This document shows positions 14,295 to 21,280 of a stretch of 32,287 nucleotides of DNA, one piece after another; the stretch's first letter is position 1; each line of letters opens with the position of its first letter. Where the stretch lies: positions 1-32,287 of the forward strand of contig UQPP01000027.1 of the NCBI GenBank assembly GCA_900543025.1, in the 5' to 3' direction. The notes under the pieces are model-generated. The model ran no database searches and was not told the origin of the DNA. It worked only from the letters and a program-made list of their open reading frames with translations. The stretch is from an uncultured Collinsella sp. Lineage in GTDB: Bacteria > Actinomycetota > Coriobacteriia > Coriobacteriales > Coriobacteriaceae. A program made the translations under genes and the position numbers.

Positions 14295-15128
14295 CTAGGC
14301 CAGAATGCCGGCCGCGGAGAGGGCGATGCCGCCCACGATGGCGATCACGAGAAGCCAACCGGTGTTGACGTTCTTCTTGATGAGCCAGTACATAAGGCCG
14401 GTGAGGCCGAGGGAGATCATCTGGGGCATCATGCCGTCCAGGATGTCCTGGATAACAACGGTGCCCTCAGCGAACTGCAGCGGGGTGGTGGCGCCGATCA
14501 ACGTAGCGATCATGCCGCCCACGGACATAAGGCCCACGATGCCGCAGACATACATGAGCTTCTCCATGAGGTCGCCGCCCTGAAGCTTGCTCAGGTACTC
14601 GTGGCCGCCCTGATAGCCCATCTTGGCTGCGAACCAAGTAATCAGCACGGAGGGGACGATGGAGATGAGAAGGGCCAGGATCGGGCCCATGATGGAGCCC
14701 TGCTGAGCCAGCTGAACGCCCAAGCCAAAGGCGATAACGCGGATGGTGCCCTGGAAGAAGGAGTCACCGATGCCGGAAAGCGGGCCCATAAGGGAGGTCT
14801 TGACCGCGTTAATCGAATCGGGGTTGAAGTTCTCGGGATCCTTGGCGTACTCCTCCTCCATGGAGGCGGCGAGGCCCAGGATGAAAGCGCTCGTCTGCGG
14901 GGTGCAGTTGTAGAACGCCATGTGACGGTGGTAAGCCTCTTTCTTAGCAGCAAGCTGCTTGGGGTCGGACTCGTCCGGATAGAGGCGATCGAGCGTGGGA
15001 ACCATACCGTAGAGGAAGCCCATGTTCATCTGACGCTCGTAGTTCCAAGAGGCCTGGATGGCCCAGGAGCGCCAGAAGAACTGGCTGACCTTCTTGTTCA
15101 GGGACACGTCCTTGGTTGCGGTTGCCAT
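14295..15128 (-). CDS. PTS mannose-family transporter subunit IID
   Basis: Integral membrane subunit of a mannose/fructose/sorbose-type phosphotransferase permease, pairing with IIC to form the channel. 277 residues. The N-terminal KKVSQFFWRSWAIQASWNYERQMNMGFLYGMVP is the typical IID start; AFILGLAASMEEEYA and VKTSLMGPLSGIGDSFFQGT are family signatures; two hydrophobic helices close the protein (about 190-275). The start at 15128 has AAGGAGG 7 bases upstream; the frame runs 39 codons further but overlaps IIC. The IIC stop is 13 bases upstream, so the genes are co-transcribed. Confidence 0.93.
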   Translation of the reverse strand: MATATKDVSLNKKVSQFFWRSWAIQASWNYERQMNMGFLYGMVPTLDRLYPDESDPKQLAAKKEAYHRHMAFYNCTPQTSAFILGLAASMEEEYAKDPENFNPDSINAVKTSLMGPLSGIGDSFFQGTIRVIAFGLGVQLAQQGSIMGPILALLISIVPSVLITWFAAKMGYQGGHEYLSKLQGGDLMEKLMYVCGIVGLMSVGGMIATLIGATTPLQFAEGTVVIQDILDGMMPQMISLGLTGLMYWLIKKNVNTGWLLVIAIVGGIALSAAGILA

Positions 15129-15141
15129 AGTGTGTTCCTCC

Positions 15142-15936
15142 TTAGTCTTCGTCGTCTTCGAGCGGATCGTAGTCGGAATCGACACCGGCGGCTGCATGGG
15201 AACCGTTGAACTTGAAGCCCATGAAGACGACAGCCAGGCACACACCGATCAGAGCGACCGCGATGACGGACAGGTTGAGGTAAGCGGCGAGCAGGAAACC
15301 GATGAACAGGAACGGAGTCATACCCTTCTTGATCATCATGGTGAGCAGCAGGGCCAAGCCGTAGGCGGTCATGATCTTGGTCGAAACGTTAAGACCAGTG
15401 GACAGCCACTCGGGAACCATGTTGACGATGGCCTGAACCAGGTCGGTGCCAACAAAGACGGCGAGGAAGATCGGCAGGAAGTACATGATGGCGTACAAAC
15501 CGGAGCCGGCGCAGATGTGCATACGGTAGGCGGTCTTGAACTTTCCGTTATCAATCGCGTTATCTGCCACATGGGTGAGGACGGCGATGATGGAACGGAA
15601 CACGATGCCGAGAAGCTGACCCAGGACGGCGACCGGGATGGCGATCGTCATGGCGGTCTCGGCGGAAGCATCGGTCAGGCACGCAAAGGCAGCGGCCACG
15701 ATGCCGCCCAGGACCATATCGGGCGGAACGGCGGCGCCGACCTGCACCAAGCCCATGGACACGAGCTCGACGGCGGCACCGACGGCAAGGCCGGTGGGCA
15801 CATCGCCCAGCAGCAGACCGACGAGCGTAGCGCCAACGAGGGGCTGCTCGAAGTTAAGACGACCGAGCAGGCGGGAGTCCCACATGCAGAACACGCCGAC
15901 GAGGCCGACGAGCACCGCACTGATGAACGTATTCAT
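15142..15936 (-). CDS. PTS mannose/sorbose-family transporter subunit IIC
   Basis: Channel-forming subunit, 264 residues, with about seven hydrophobic helices. It has the family segments SRLLGRLNFEQPLVGATLVGLLLGD (given here by residues 21-45) and GAAVELVSMGLVQVGAAVPPD (about 53-73), typical of AgaC/ManY/SorA-like proteins. The C-terminus is short and acidic (DYDPLEDDED). An AAAGGAGAAGG site precedes the ATG. It follows EIIAB by 36 bases and precedes EIID by 13. No other mannose-type permease is in the window. The family is certain; sugar specificity is not readable from the sequence. Confidence 0.93.
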   Translation of the reverse strand: MNTFISAVLVGLVGVFCMWDSRLLGRLNFEQPLVGATLVGLLLGDVPTGLAVGAAVELVSMGLVQVGAAVPPDMVLGGIVAAAFACLTDASAETAMTIAIPVAVLGQLLGIVFRSIIAVLTHVADNAIDNGKFKTAYRMHICAGSGLYAIMYFLPIFLAVFVGTDLVQAIVNMVPEWLSTGLNVSTKIMTAYGLALLLTMMIKKGMTPFLFIGFLLAAYLNLSVIAVALIGVCLAVVFMGFKFNGSHAAAGVDSDYDPLEDDED

Positions 15937-15972
15937 ACCCTTCTCCTTTCAGTCAGGCAAAAGCCTGGTTGA

Positions 15973-16896
15973 TTACAGCTTGGCGTCGATGTCGACGCTC
16001 TGATACGTAGGGGTCTGCTGAACATAGAGCTTAATGCCCATGTCGAGCAGCTGGTTGACGTCTGCCTTCTGGGCGGCGTCGAGGAAGACGGAGCTGTCCT
16101 TGCCGCCGACCTGGTCGGCACCGTCGTGGTTGGCGGTGGCGCCCAGGTTGATGGCGTCGAGCTTGTAGCCCTTGCAGAACTGCAGCATCTCGGCAGTGTT
16201 ACCAAAGACGAACATGACGCGCTCGCCGAGGGTGTTGAGCTTGTCCATCTTGGCGAGGGCACGCTCGACGGTGAAGACGTTCAGGCGCACGCCCTGGGGC
16301 TTGGCCAGCTTAAGAGCGCCCTTCTTGATGTCATCGTTGGCGGCAGCGTTGTCGACGACGATGATGCGCTCGGCCTGAACCTTGGTGGTCCAGGTAAAAA
16401 CGACCTGGCCGTGCAGCAGACGGTAGTCAAGACGTGCGAGGACGATCTTGGCGGGACCGGAGCTGTGACGGGGCGCCTTAGCCTTCTTGGCGGGAGCCGC
16501 GGCGGCCTCGACCGGTGCGTTGGGGTTGGTCAGACCGGTGCGGGCCTCGTTGATGAGGGCCGCGAGCTCGGCGCCCTTGACGGGGACGGGGCTCATAGCG
16601 AGCGTGAGCGCCAGCGGGATGTTGAAACCGCTGACAACCGTGAACTTCGTGCCGTTCTTGGAAAGCTCGACCATGTTGTTGTTGACCGAGCTGCCGAGCA
16701 TATCGGTCAGCACATAGACGGTGTCGTCCGCGTTGAACGTGGCGATCATAGCCTCAACCTTATTGGTGATGGGCTCCTTGTCGTCACGAGCAAGCGACAC
16801 GACGTGGACGTTCGACACGTCGCCGAGAACCATCTCGAGCGTGTCTTTGGCGCCTGCGGCCAGGCCGCCATGAGATGCGAGAATGATCTGATTCAT
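15973..16896 (-). CDS. PTS mannose-family fused IIA-IIB component
   Basis: Cytoplasmic phosphotransfer protein, 307 residues, carrying phosphate from HPr to the incoming sugar. The IIA domain (1-128) has the phosphorylatable H9 in ASHGGLAAG. An Ala/Pro/Lys linker follows (about 129-147). The IIB domain (148-307) has H162 in RLDYRLLHGQVVFTW. Both active histidines are intact. The fusion resembles ManX. The start has GGAGGAGG upstream. It is the first gene of the operon and carries the shared TATAACGTCT sequence over its -10 box. HPr and enzyme I must be elsewhere in the genome. Confidence 0.95.
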   Translation of the reverse strand: MNQIILASHGGLAAGAKDTLEMVLGDVSNVHVVSLARDDKEPITNKVEAMIATFNADDTVYVLTDMLGSSVNNNMVELSKNGTKFTVVSGFNIPLALTLAMSPVPVKGAELAALINEARTGLTNPNAPVEAAAAPAKKAKAPRHSSGPAKIVLARLDYRLLHGQVVFTWTTKVQAERIIVVDNAAANDDIKKGALKLAKPQGVRLNVFTVERALAKMDKLNTLGERVMFVFGNTAEMLQFCKGYKLDAINLGATANHDGADQVGGKDSSVFLDAAQKADVNQLLDMGIKLYVQQTPTYQSVDIDAKL

Positions 16897-16922
16897 CTTG
16901 CCTCCTCCTTTTCGTTATGGTC

Positions 16923-16941
16923 ATTATAACGTCTTATACGT
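16923..16941 (-). promoter_or_regulatory. PTS operon -10 box and overlapping candidate GntR operator
   Basis: On the minus strand a perfect TATAAT (16923-16928) lies 27 bases before the ATG, without a strong -35 box. On the plus strand it is embedded in ATTATAACGTCTTATACGT, which shares TATAACGTCT with the leader of GntR2. Binding there would block the promoter. Confidence 0.55.
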
Positions 16942-17078
16942 TGCTTATATTGCTAATTAGTATAAAGACCGTTCGCGGGTGAAAATCGACCGTTGACGGG
17001 TTTAACGCGATCGAAACGTTGGTGCAGGGTAGGTCGGCGCTGCCTTGGCGACGCCCGATCAGACGCCTCGCCAATCCC

Positions 17079-18161
17079 CTATCGCACGAAGTACCAGGGG
17101 CTTTCCTGCACGGTGGGCTCCAGCGCGATGCCAGTGCGTTCCTTAAACAGATCCATGTCCTGCGATTTCTCCGTCCACCACGCGTTGGGCTTAAAGGTCA
17201 TGCTCTCAACGACATGACCGACAAACACGCTGTTGCGCAGCTTGGAGAAGTCGGTATTCATGATCAGGATGGACGCGAGCACCAGCACAATGCCCAGAAC
17301 CTTGATCGCGCCGGCGGGCTCGGCATAGACACCAATGCCCACCAGTACGGTGACGACCGTCTCGAAAGACATTACGACGGGAACTTTCGATGTCTCGAGC
17401 CCCATGGACAGACCCTGCATATATAAGATGTAAGCCACGGCTGTGGGGATGAGTCCAAAGCCAAGGAACAGCAGCAGCAGCTGTGGCGACATTGCCGCGG
17501 CGACATCCGGCCACGGAGCCGCGATAGCTGCCATAACCGCACCGCCAAAAACAAAGCCCCAAAACGTGACAGCCAGCGGGTGGACCGTCTTAGTTGCTAT
17601 CCGGCTAAACACCGCGAGCGACGCACCGCAAAGGCCCGCAATCACGCCCGACGTGACGCCCCAAACCGAAAAATGAAAACCGGAAAGGTCGCCATTGGTC
17701 ACTGCAAGCACGCAGCCAACGATGTTGAAGACAATGGCAACGAGCTTGTTGGGGGTCACGTCCTCGCGATAAAGCACGCGGCCGAGCATGACGCCAAACA
17801 CCGGCGAGGTGTAGAGCAGCACCGAGGCCGTAGACATACCCACCTCGCGCATGCACTCGTAATAGCAGGTGTTGGCGGCGGCTAAACCGACGATACCGAC
17901 AAGCGCGCAGGGGACGAGCTCTTTGGGGCTTGCCTTGAATAGCGTCAGGGGACCCTGAGCCACGGTAGACCCCTCACCCGGACGGCAGCCCATAAACATC
18001 AGGACCGGCGCCAAGATAAGCGCTCCGACCAACAGGCGAAAGGCCGCCATGCTCTGGGACGAAACGCCCATGGCCGAGATGCCGTTTACAAAGATTCCGA
18101 TGCTGCCCCACATAAGCGCGGCGATCAGCACCAGCACATAGCCCAGATTGCTTTTCTTCAA
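17079..18161 (-). CDS. EamA/DMT-family permease
   Basis: Ten-helix drug/metabolite-type transporter, 360 residues from a TTG start. Two EamA repeats (about 7-145 and 160-305), with GYVLVLIAALMWGSIGIFV at the start of the first and SVWGVTSGVIAGLCGASLAV at the second. The tail after the last helix (about 306-360, ending ALEPTVQESPWYFVR) is longer than usual and soluble. The TTG at 18161 is chosen because GAGGAGG lies 5 bases upstream; a GTG at 18197 would lie against a likely operator. Orientation and a shared operator-like sequence suggest it moves a substrate or product of the PTS pathway; that is inference. Confidence 0.87.
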   Translation of the reverse strand: MKKSNLGYVLVLIAALMWGSIGIFVNGISAMGVSSQSMAAFRLLVGALILAPVLMFMGCRPGEGSTVAQGPLTLFKASPKELVPCALVGIVGLAAANTCYYECMREVGMSTASVLLYTSPVFGVMLGRVLYREDVTPNKLVAIVFNIVGCVLAVTNGDLSGFHFSVWGVTSGVIAGLCGASLAVFSRIATKTVHPLAVTFWGFVFGGAVMAAIAAPWPDVAAAMSPQLLLLFLGFGLIPTAVAYILYMQGLSMGLETSKVPVVMSFETVVTVLVGIGVYAEPAGAIKVLGIVLVLASILIMNTDFSKLRNSVFVGHVVESMTFKPNAWWTEKSQDMDLFKERTGIALEPTVQESPWYFVR

Positions 18162-18200
18162 CGCAGCCTCCTCGGTATTGTTTCCAATATGTTTCACACT

Positions 18201-18220
18201 ACGTTATAGTCGTTATATAC
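18201..18220. promoter_or_regulatory. Candidate GntR operator at the EamA gene
   Basis: On the minus strand it reads GTATATAACGACTATAACGT, a tandem of TATAACG with 9-bp period. TATAACGWCT is shared with the GntR2 leader and the PTS promoter. It lies 40-59 bases before the TTG start. Confidence 0.5.
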
Positions 18221-18305
18221 ATTTTTCAAGACACAAATCGGCGAGCGGGAAAATCTGCTCGCCCACACACTCATTGGGTACTCATTGGGGACGTACTTAA
18301 ATGAG

Positions 18306-18361
18306 TAGTCGTTGGGGACGTTCTTGGATGACTAGTCATTTAAGAACGTCCCCAACGACTA
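18306..18361. repeat. Nested 56-bp palindrome
   Basis: Perfect 20-bp arms 18306-18325 / 18342-18361 (starting TAGTCGTTGGGGACG). The 16-base loop contains the 12-bp palindrome ATGACTAGTCAT (18328-18339). A further TACTCATT/AATGAGTA pair and partial copies of the GGGGACGT unit lie just upstream (18270-18308), and ACTGTCCCCAAC just downstream. Confidence 0.85.
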
Positions 18362-18413
18362 GGACTGTCCCCAACTGCCGGCAGAAAAGGAACGTTCCCA
18401 ACGTCTAAGGCGC

Positions 18414-18578
18414 CGCTGGTTGAGCATAAGTCAGCGAGCGGGCCGCATTTGAGGCAAGGTGACGTGAAACGAAAGGGCGCTGACCTTCTGGTCGCGCCCT
18501 TGAAGTTGAACGTCAGATTGCCCAAATGCGGACCGCGCAGCGTCGAGCCGTTACGCGGTTTGGTAAAACCGCGTAACT
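18414..18578 (-). repeat. Multi-helix structured repeat, copy 2, overlapping the SIS3 stop codon
   Basis: Same plan as copy 1: CGCTG/CAGCG hairpin (18414-18436) with loop GTTGAGCATAAGT; outer helix CCGCATTTG / CAAATGCGG (18443-18451 / 18523-18531) of entirely different sequence from copy 1; conserved GCAAGGTGACGT / ACGTCAGATTGC inner helices; an apical hairpin around GACC-TTCT-GGTC; and the terminal 12-bp hairpin GTTACGCGGTTT (18550-18577). The last 44 bp (18535-18578) equal copy 1. It fills the gap between SIS3 and the EamA gene together with the palindrome. Confidence 0.85.
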
Positions 18579-19569
18579 AATACTCAAGCTTCCACATGTA
18601 GCGGCGCGTCATGTAGTCCTTGTGGGTGACTGCAGAGAGTGCACGCATGTACACGTTGTTGAGGATCGGGGCAAAGATCAGGTGGTTGAAGTACTCGCTC
18701 ACGCTGTCCTTGATGTCGTTGAGGCCGAGCTCCTTGGCGTCGAGCTGATAGACGCGCTCGCCACCGTACTGGTTGACGAAGCGGATGCCGCGCTCGTCGT
18801 TGCAGCGGCTGCGGCCGACGCTGATGAGCTGGAACAGCGAGGTGCGCTTGTCCAGGATCTCGAAGGGGCCGTGGAAGAAGTCGCAGGTGTTGATGGTGCA
18901 GGAGTCGATCTGCAGCATCTCCTGCACGTTGCAGATGCTAAAGACGTAGGCGGCACCAAAAAGCGGGCCCTGAGCCATGACGTTGATGCAGGGCTTGTCG
19001 GCGTTCTGCTCGGCCCACTTGGCAGCGAGCGGACGGGTGTACTCGACGGCCTTGCGATAGATGGGATCGATCAGGTCGAAGGCGGCCATGGCGGTCTCGT
19101 ACTCGGCATAGCCCTCGGTCTGCTGCGTGAGCTCCATGGCGATCATGGTCACGACGGCGGAGTTGGTACGGCCCATGCAGGACTCGTCGACGGCCAGGCT
19201 GTCGTACTGGATCTTGTAGTCGCAGACCTCGGTGAGACCGGACTCGTCAACATAGATGGCGATGGTGCTGGCGCCGTGGTCCTTGGCGACCTGGGCGGCG
19301 ACGATGGTCTCCTTGGTGCCGCGCATGGACACGACGACGGCCAGAGTGTTCTCGTTGACGTAGGCCGGGGTGGCGTGCACGAACTCGTTGCTGGTGTAGC
19401 TGGAGCTCACGACCTGCGTGGCCTCGTGCTCCATAAAGTACTGGGCAGGATAGTTACCGCCGTTGGATCCGCCGGCGCCAATCCACACGACGCGCTTGAT
19501 GCCACCCTTGTCAGCTTTGTCAGCCAAAACCTGGGAGACGACGTCCTTAACCTGTTCCTGAGTAGTCAT
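18577..19569 (-). CDS. SIS-domain sugar-phosphate isomerase/deglycase-like protein, divergent (SIS3)
   Basis: 330 residues, two SIS domains, same family as SIS1 and SIS2 with C-terminus RRYMWKLEY. It differs at key places: the phosphate loop reads VSMRGTKE (80-87) instead of S-x-S/G-G-x-T, and the catalytic-region motif is CDFFHGPFE, with D230 replacing the Glu of GEYFHGPFE (H233 kept). The reaction may therefore differ or be weaker. The start at 19569 has GAAAGG about 10 bases upstream. It is divergent from gntR3 across a 205-base region rich in ATAC repeats. The stop codon is completed by the structured repeat. Confidence 0.85.
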   Translation of the reverse strand: MTTQEQVKDVVSQVLADKADKGGIKRVVWIGAGGSNGGNYPAQYFMEHEATQVVSSSYTSNEFVHATPAYVNENTLAVVVSMRGTKETIVAAQVAKDHGASTIAIYVDESGLTEVCDYKIQYDSLAVDESCMGRTNSAVVTMIAMELTQQTEGYAEYETAMAAFDLIDPIYRKAVEYTRPLAAKWAEQNADKPCINVMAQGPLFGAAYVFSICNVQEMLQIDSCTINTCDFFHGPFEILDKRTSLFQLISVGRSRCNDERGIRFVNQYGGERVYQLDAKELGLNDIKDSVSEYFNHLIFAPILNNVYMRALSAVTHKDYMTRRYMWKLEY

Positions 19570-19607
19570 CGTGCATCAGCCTTTCTTCTCGTTTGATGCT
19601 CTCGATG

Positions 19608-19654
19608 GCATACAAGTTACATACATGTTTTGGTTATGTCGACTAGTTGTATGC
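19608..19654. promoter_or_regulatory. Inverted repeat in the SIS3-GntR3 divergent region
   Basis: GCATACAA (19608-19615) and TTGTATGC (19647-19654) are perfect 8-bp mirror images, centres 39 bp apart, in front of SIS3. ATACATG also occurs between them (19621-19627) and again at 19727-19733. Probably sites for GntR3. Confidence 0.5.
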
Positions 19655-19718
19655 TATATTTGTCTTAGAAAATTCGCTGATACGGTTTTCGATAACTTGC
19701 TACCAGCGGTTTTGTTGT

Positions 19719-19768
19719 TGTATTGAATACATGCTTGATTAGATACGCATACAGGTTAGATACAGGTT
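19719..19768. promoter_or_regulatory. Candidate GntR3 autoregulatory sites
   Basis: 13-bp palindrome TGTATTGAATACA (19719-19731) followed by the direct repeat ATACAGGTT at 19749-19757 and 19760-19768 (11-bp period), which runs into the weak ribosome binding site of gntR3. Placement next to a GntR gene suggests autoregulation. Confidence 0.5.
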
Positions 19769-19774
19769 GATCGC

Positions 19775-20497
19775 ATGAACGCTTCATCTAAAAAGAGACT
19801 GACCCAATACGAGCGCTTGGCGGGCATGCTGCGCGACCGCATCGCCTCCGGCACCTACGCGCGCGGAGACAAGCTGCCGTCCGAGATGGAACTCATGGAC
19901 GAATCGGAGCTGTCGCGCAGCACCGTACGCCACGCCCTTAAGGTGCTCGTTGACGAGGGTCTGGTGCGCACCGAGCGCGGGCGTGGCGCCTTTGTGGCCG
20001 ACACGCCGGCGCTCCACGAGAACAACCTGGTGTTTTCGAGCTATACCAAGCAGGTCGAAGGCCAGGGCATGAAGCCCACCACGCGCACCGTGGACTCGGG
20101 CTTTGCCAAGGCGGCCGGCAGCATGGCTAAGTTCTTTGACGCCGCCGTGGGCAGCAAGCTCGTCAAACTTGTCCGCCTGCGCTACCTGGACGACGTACCG
20201 CTGTGCCTGGAGACCACCTACCTGCCGCCAAGCTTCGAGACGCTCATCGATCGCGATATCAACGGTTCGCTCTACGCGACGCTGCGCCAAGAATTCCATC
20301 GAGCGCCAGCACAGGGACATAAGACCTTTGAGGTGTGCTATGCCTCGCAAAACGAGGCGTTTTTGCTCAACGTTGAGCGCGGGCAGGCGCTGATCCTAAT
20401 CACCGACTACGTCTACGACACCGACGGCCGCCCGCTCCATGTCTCCAAGCGCATCCAACGCACCGACCGTGCCAAATACACCGAGCCCATCGGCTAA
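19775..20497 (+). CDS. GntR/HutC (UTRA) transcriptional regulator (GntR3)
   Basis: 240 residues. Winged helix-turn-helix at about 10-78 (QYERLAGMLRDRIASGTYARG, KLPSEMELMDESELSRSTVRHAL in part, ERGRGAFVADTP), UTRA domain at about 92-235 ending LITDYVYDTDGRPLHVSKRIQRTDRAKY. It is the only plus-strand gene between 5.4 and 32 kb and is divergent from SIS3, which it probably controls. Its recognition helix (SRSTVRHA) differs from GntR1/2 (RITVRRA), in keeping with different sites. A strong hairpin terminator follows the stop. Confidence 0.9.
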   Translation: MNASSKKRLTQYERLAGMLRDRIASGTYARGDKLPSEMELMDESELSRSTVRHALKVLVDEGLVRTERGRGAFVADTPALHENNLVFSSYTKQVEGQGMKPTTRTVDSGFAKAAGSMAKFFDAAVGSKLVKLVRLRYLDDVPLCLETTYLPPSFETLIDRDINGSLYATLRQEFHRAPAQGHKTFEVCYASQNEAFLLNVERGQALILITDYVYDTDGRPLHVSKRIQRTDRAKYTEPIG

Positions 20498-20505
20498 CCA
20501 ACACC

Positions 20506-20548
20506 AAAACCACCACAAAGGGGACAGGCACCTTTGTGGTGGTTTTTT
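20506..20548 (+). terminator. Terminator after gntR3, made of the accaccacaaagg repeat
   Basis: Perfect 16-bp stem AAAACCACCACAAAGG (20506-20521) / CCTTTGTGGTGGTTTT (20531-20546), loop GGACAGGCA, ending in TTTTTT. A good rho-independent terminator in the plus direction and also a member of a dispersed repeat family. Confidence 0.88.
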
Positions 20549-20583
20549 AGGTTAACGCGCCAAAAACGACCGAGTTTTGAGAG

Positions 20584-20622
20584 AAACCACCACAAAGGTG
20601 CCTGTCCCCATTGTGGTGGTTT
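20584..20622 (-). repeat. Second accaccacaaagg hairpin, overlapping the GNAT stop codon
   Basis: 12-bp perfect stem AAACCACCACAA (20584-20595) / TTGTGGTGGTTT (20611-20622), with a loop carrying GTGCCTGTCCCC, the reverse complement of the loop of the hairpin 38 bases away. Its outer arm touches the stop codon of the acetyltransferase gene. Likely serves as that gene's terminator on the minus strand. Confidence 0.75.
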
Positions 20623-21203
20623 TAGGCGAGGAGGTCGGGGAACCAGGTTGGTTTGGGTTGGTTAGGGACGCGCTCGGCCAGGACCAACTCCATCCAGCAC
20701 ATGTCGTACCAGCGGCCGAACTTTTGGGCGCAGCGGTCAAAGGCGCCCACCAGGCGATATCCCATATGGGCATGGAAATCCTGACTGTTGTGCGTTAGAT
20801 ACTCGTCGTCCTTGTCGTGCGGCACGGCAATGAGCGCGCACATGTTGGTGATGCCCATCGCGATCAGACATTGCTTGAGCGCGTCGTGCAGCTTGCGGCC
20901 CAGCCCGCCGTGGCGCACATCGCGCGCCAGGTAGATCGATGTCTCGACCGACCAGTCGTACGCCTCGCGGCTGTTAAGCGAACTCACGTAGGCATAGCCT
21001 ACCGGACGCCCGTCCAACTCCATCACCAAATATGGATAGCGCTTGAGCGTACGCTCGATGCGCCCAGCGAACTCCTCAACGCTCGGCACCTCGTATTCGC
21101 AGGTAATCGCCGTCTGGCGCACATACGGCTCATAGATGGCAAGCAACGCCGGCGCATCATCGGGCGTCGCCAGGCGAATCGTCGGCTCGGACATCTCGGT
21201 CAT
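20622..21203 (-). CDS. GNAT-family N-acetyltransferase (phosphinothricin acetyltransferase-like)
   Basis: 193 residues. Predicted acetyl-CoA-dependent N-acetyltransferase. IRLATPDDAPALLAIYEPYV at the N-terminus and SVETSIYLARDVRHGGLGRKLHDAL (motif A with R/Q-x-x-G-x-G/A; given by residues 94-118) are typical of the PAT/YncA group, as is HMGYRLVGAFDRCAQKFGRWYD near the end (about 150-171). The start has GAGAAGGG upstream; a second ATG three codons in is also possible. The true substrate, perhaps an amino acid or analogue, is unknown. A terminator separates it from the threonine aldolase gene. Confidence 0.87.
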   Translation of the reverse strand: MTEMSEPTIRLATPDDAPALLAIYEPYVRQTAITCEYEVPSVEEFAGRIERTLKRYPYLVMELDGRPVGYAYVSSLNSREAYDWSVETSIYLARDVRHGGLGRKLHDALKQCLIAMGITNMCALIAVPHDKDDEYLTHNSQDFHAHMGYRLVGAFDRCAQKFGRWYDMCWMELVLAERVPNQPKPTWFPDLLA

Positions 21204-21218
21204 ACAACCCTTCTCCCC

Positions 21219-21262
21219 AAAAGCAAAGGCCGCCCTGCGCCAAGCTCAGGCGCAGGGCGGCC
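21219..21262 (-). terminator. Terminator of the threonine aldolase gene
   Basis: Perfect 14-bp stem GGCCGCCCTGCGCC (21228-21241) / GGCGCAGGGCGGCC (21249-21262), loop of 7; followed on the minus strand by TTTGCTTTT. Confidence 0.9.
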
Positions 21263-21280
21263 CCTTGTCATTACATCAGG

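Noticed and set aside
13156..15209. Two long plus-strand open frames opposite SIS2, EIID and part of EIIC
   Set aside because: The minus-strand genes carry clear family motifs and ribosome sites; these frames have neither.
17045..17074. Hairpin TTGGCGA/TCGCCAA after the EamA gene as a terminator
   Set aside because: Only 7 bp, with no T-run in the minus direction; too weak to call.
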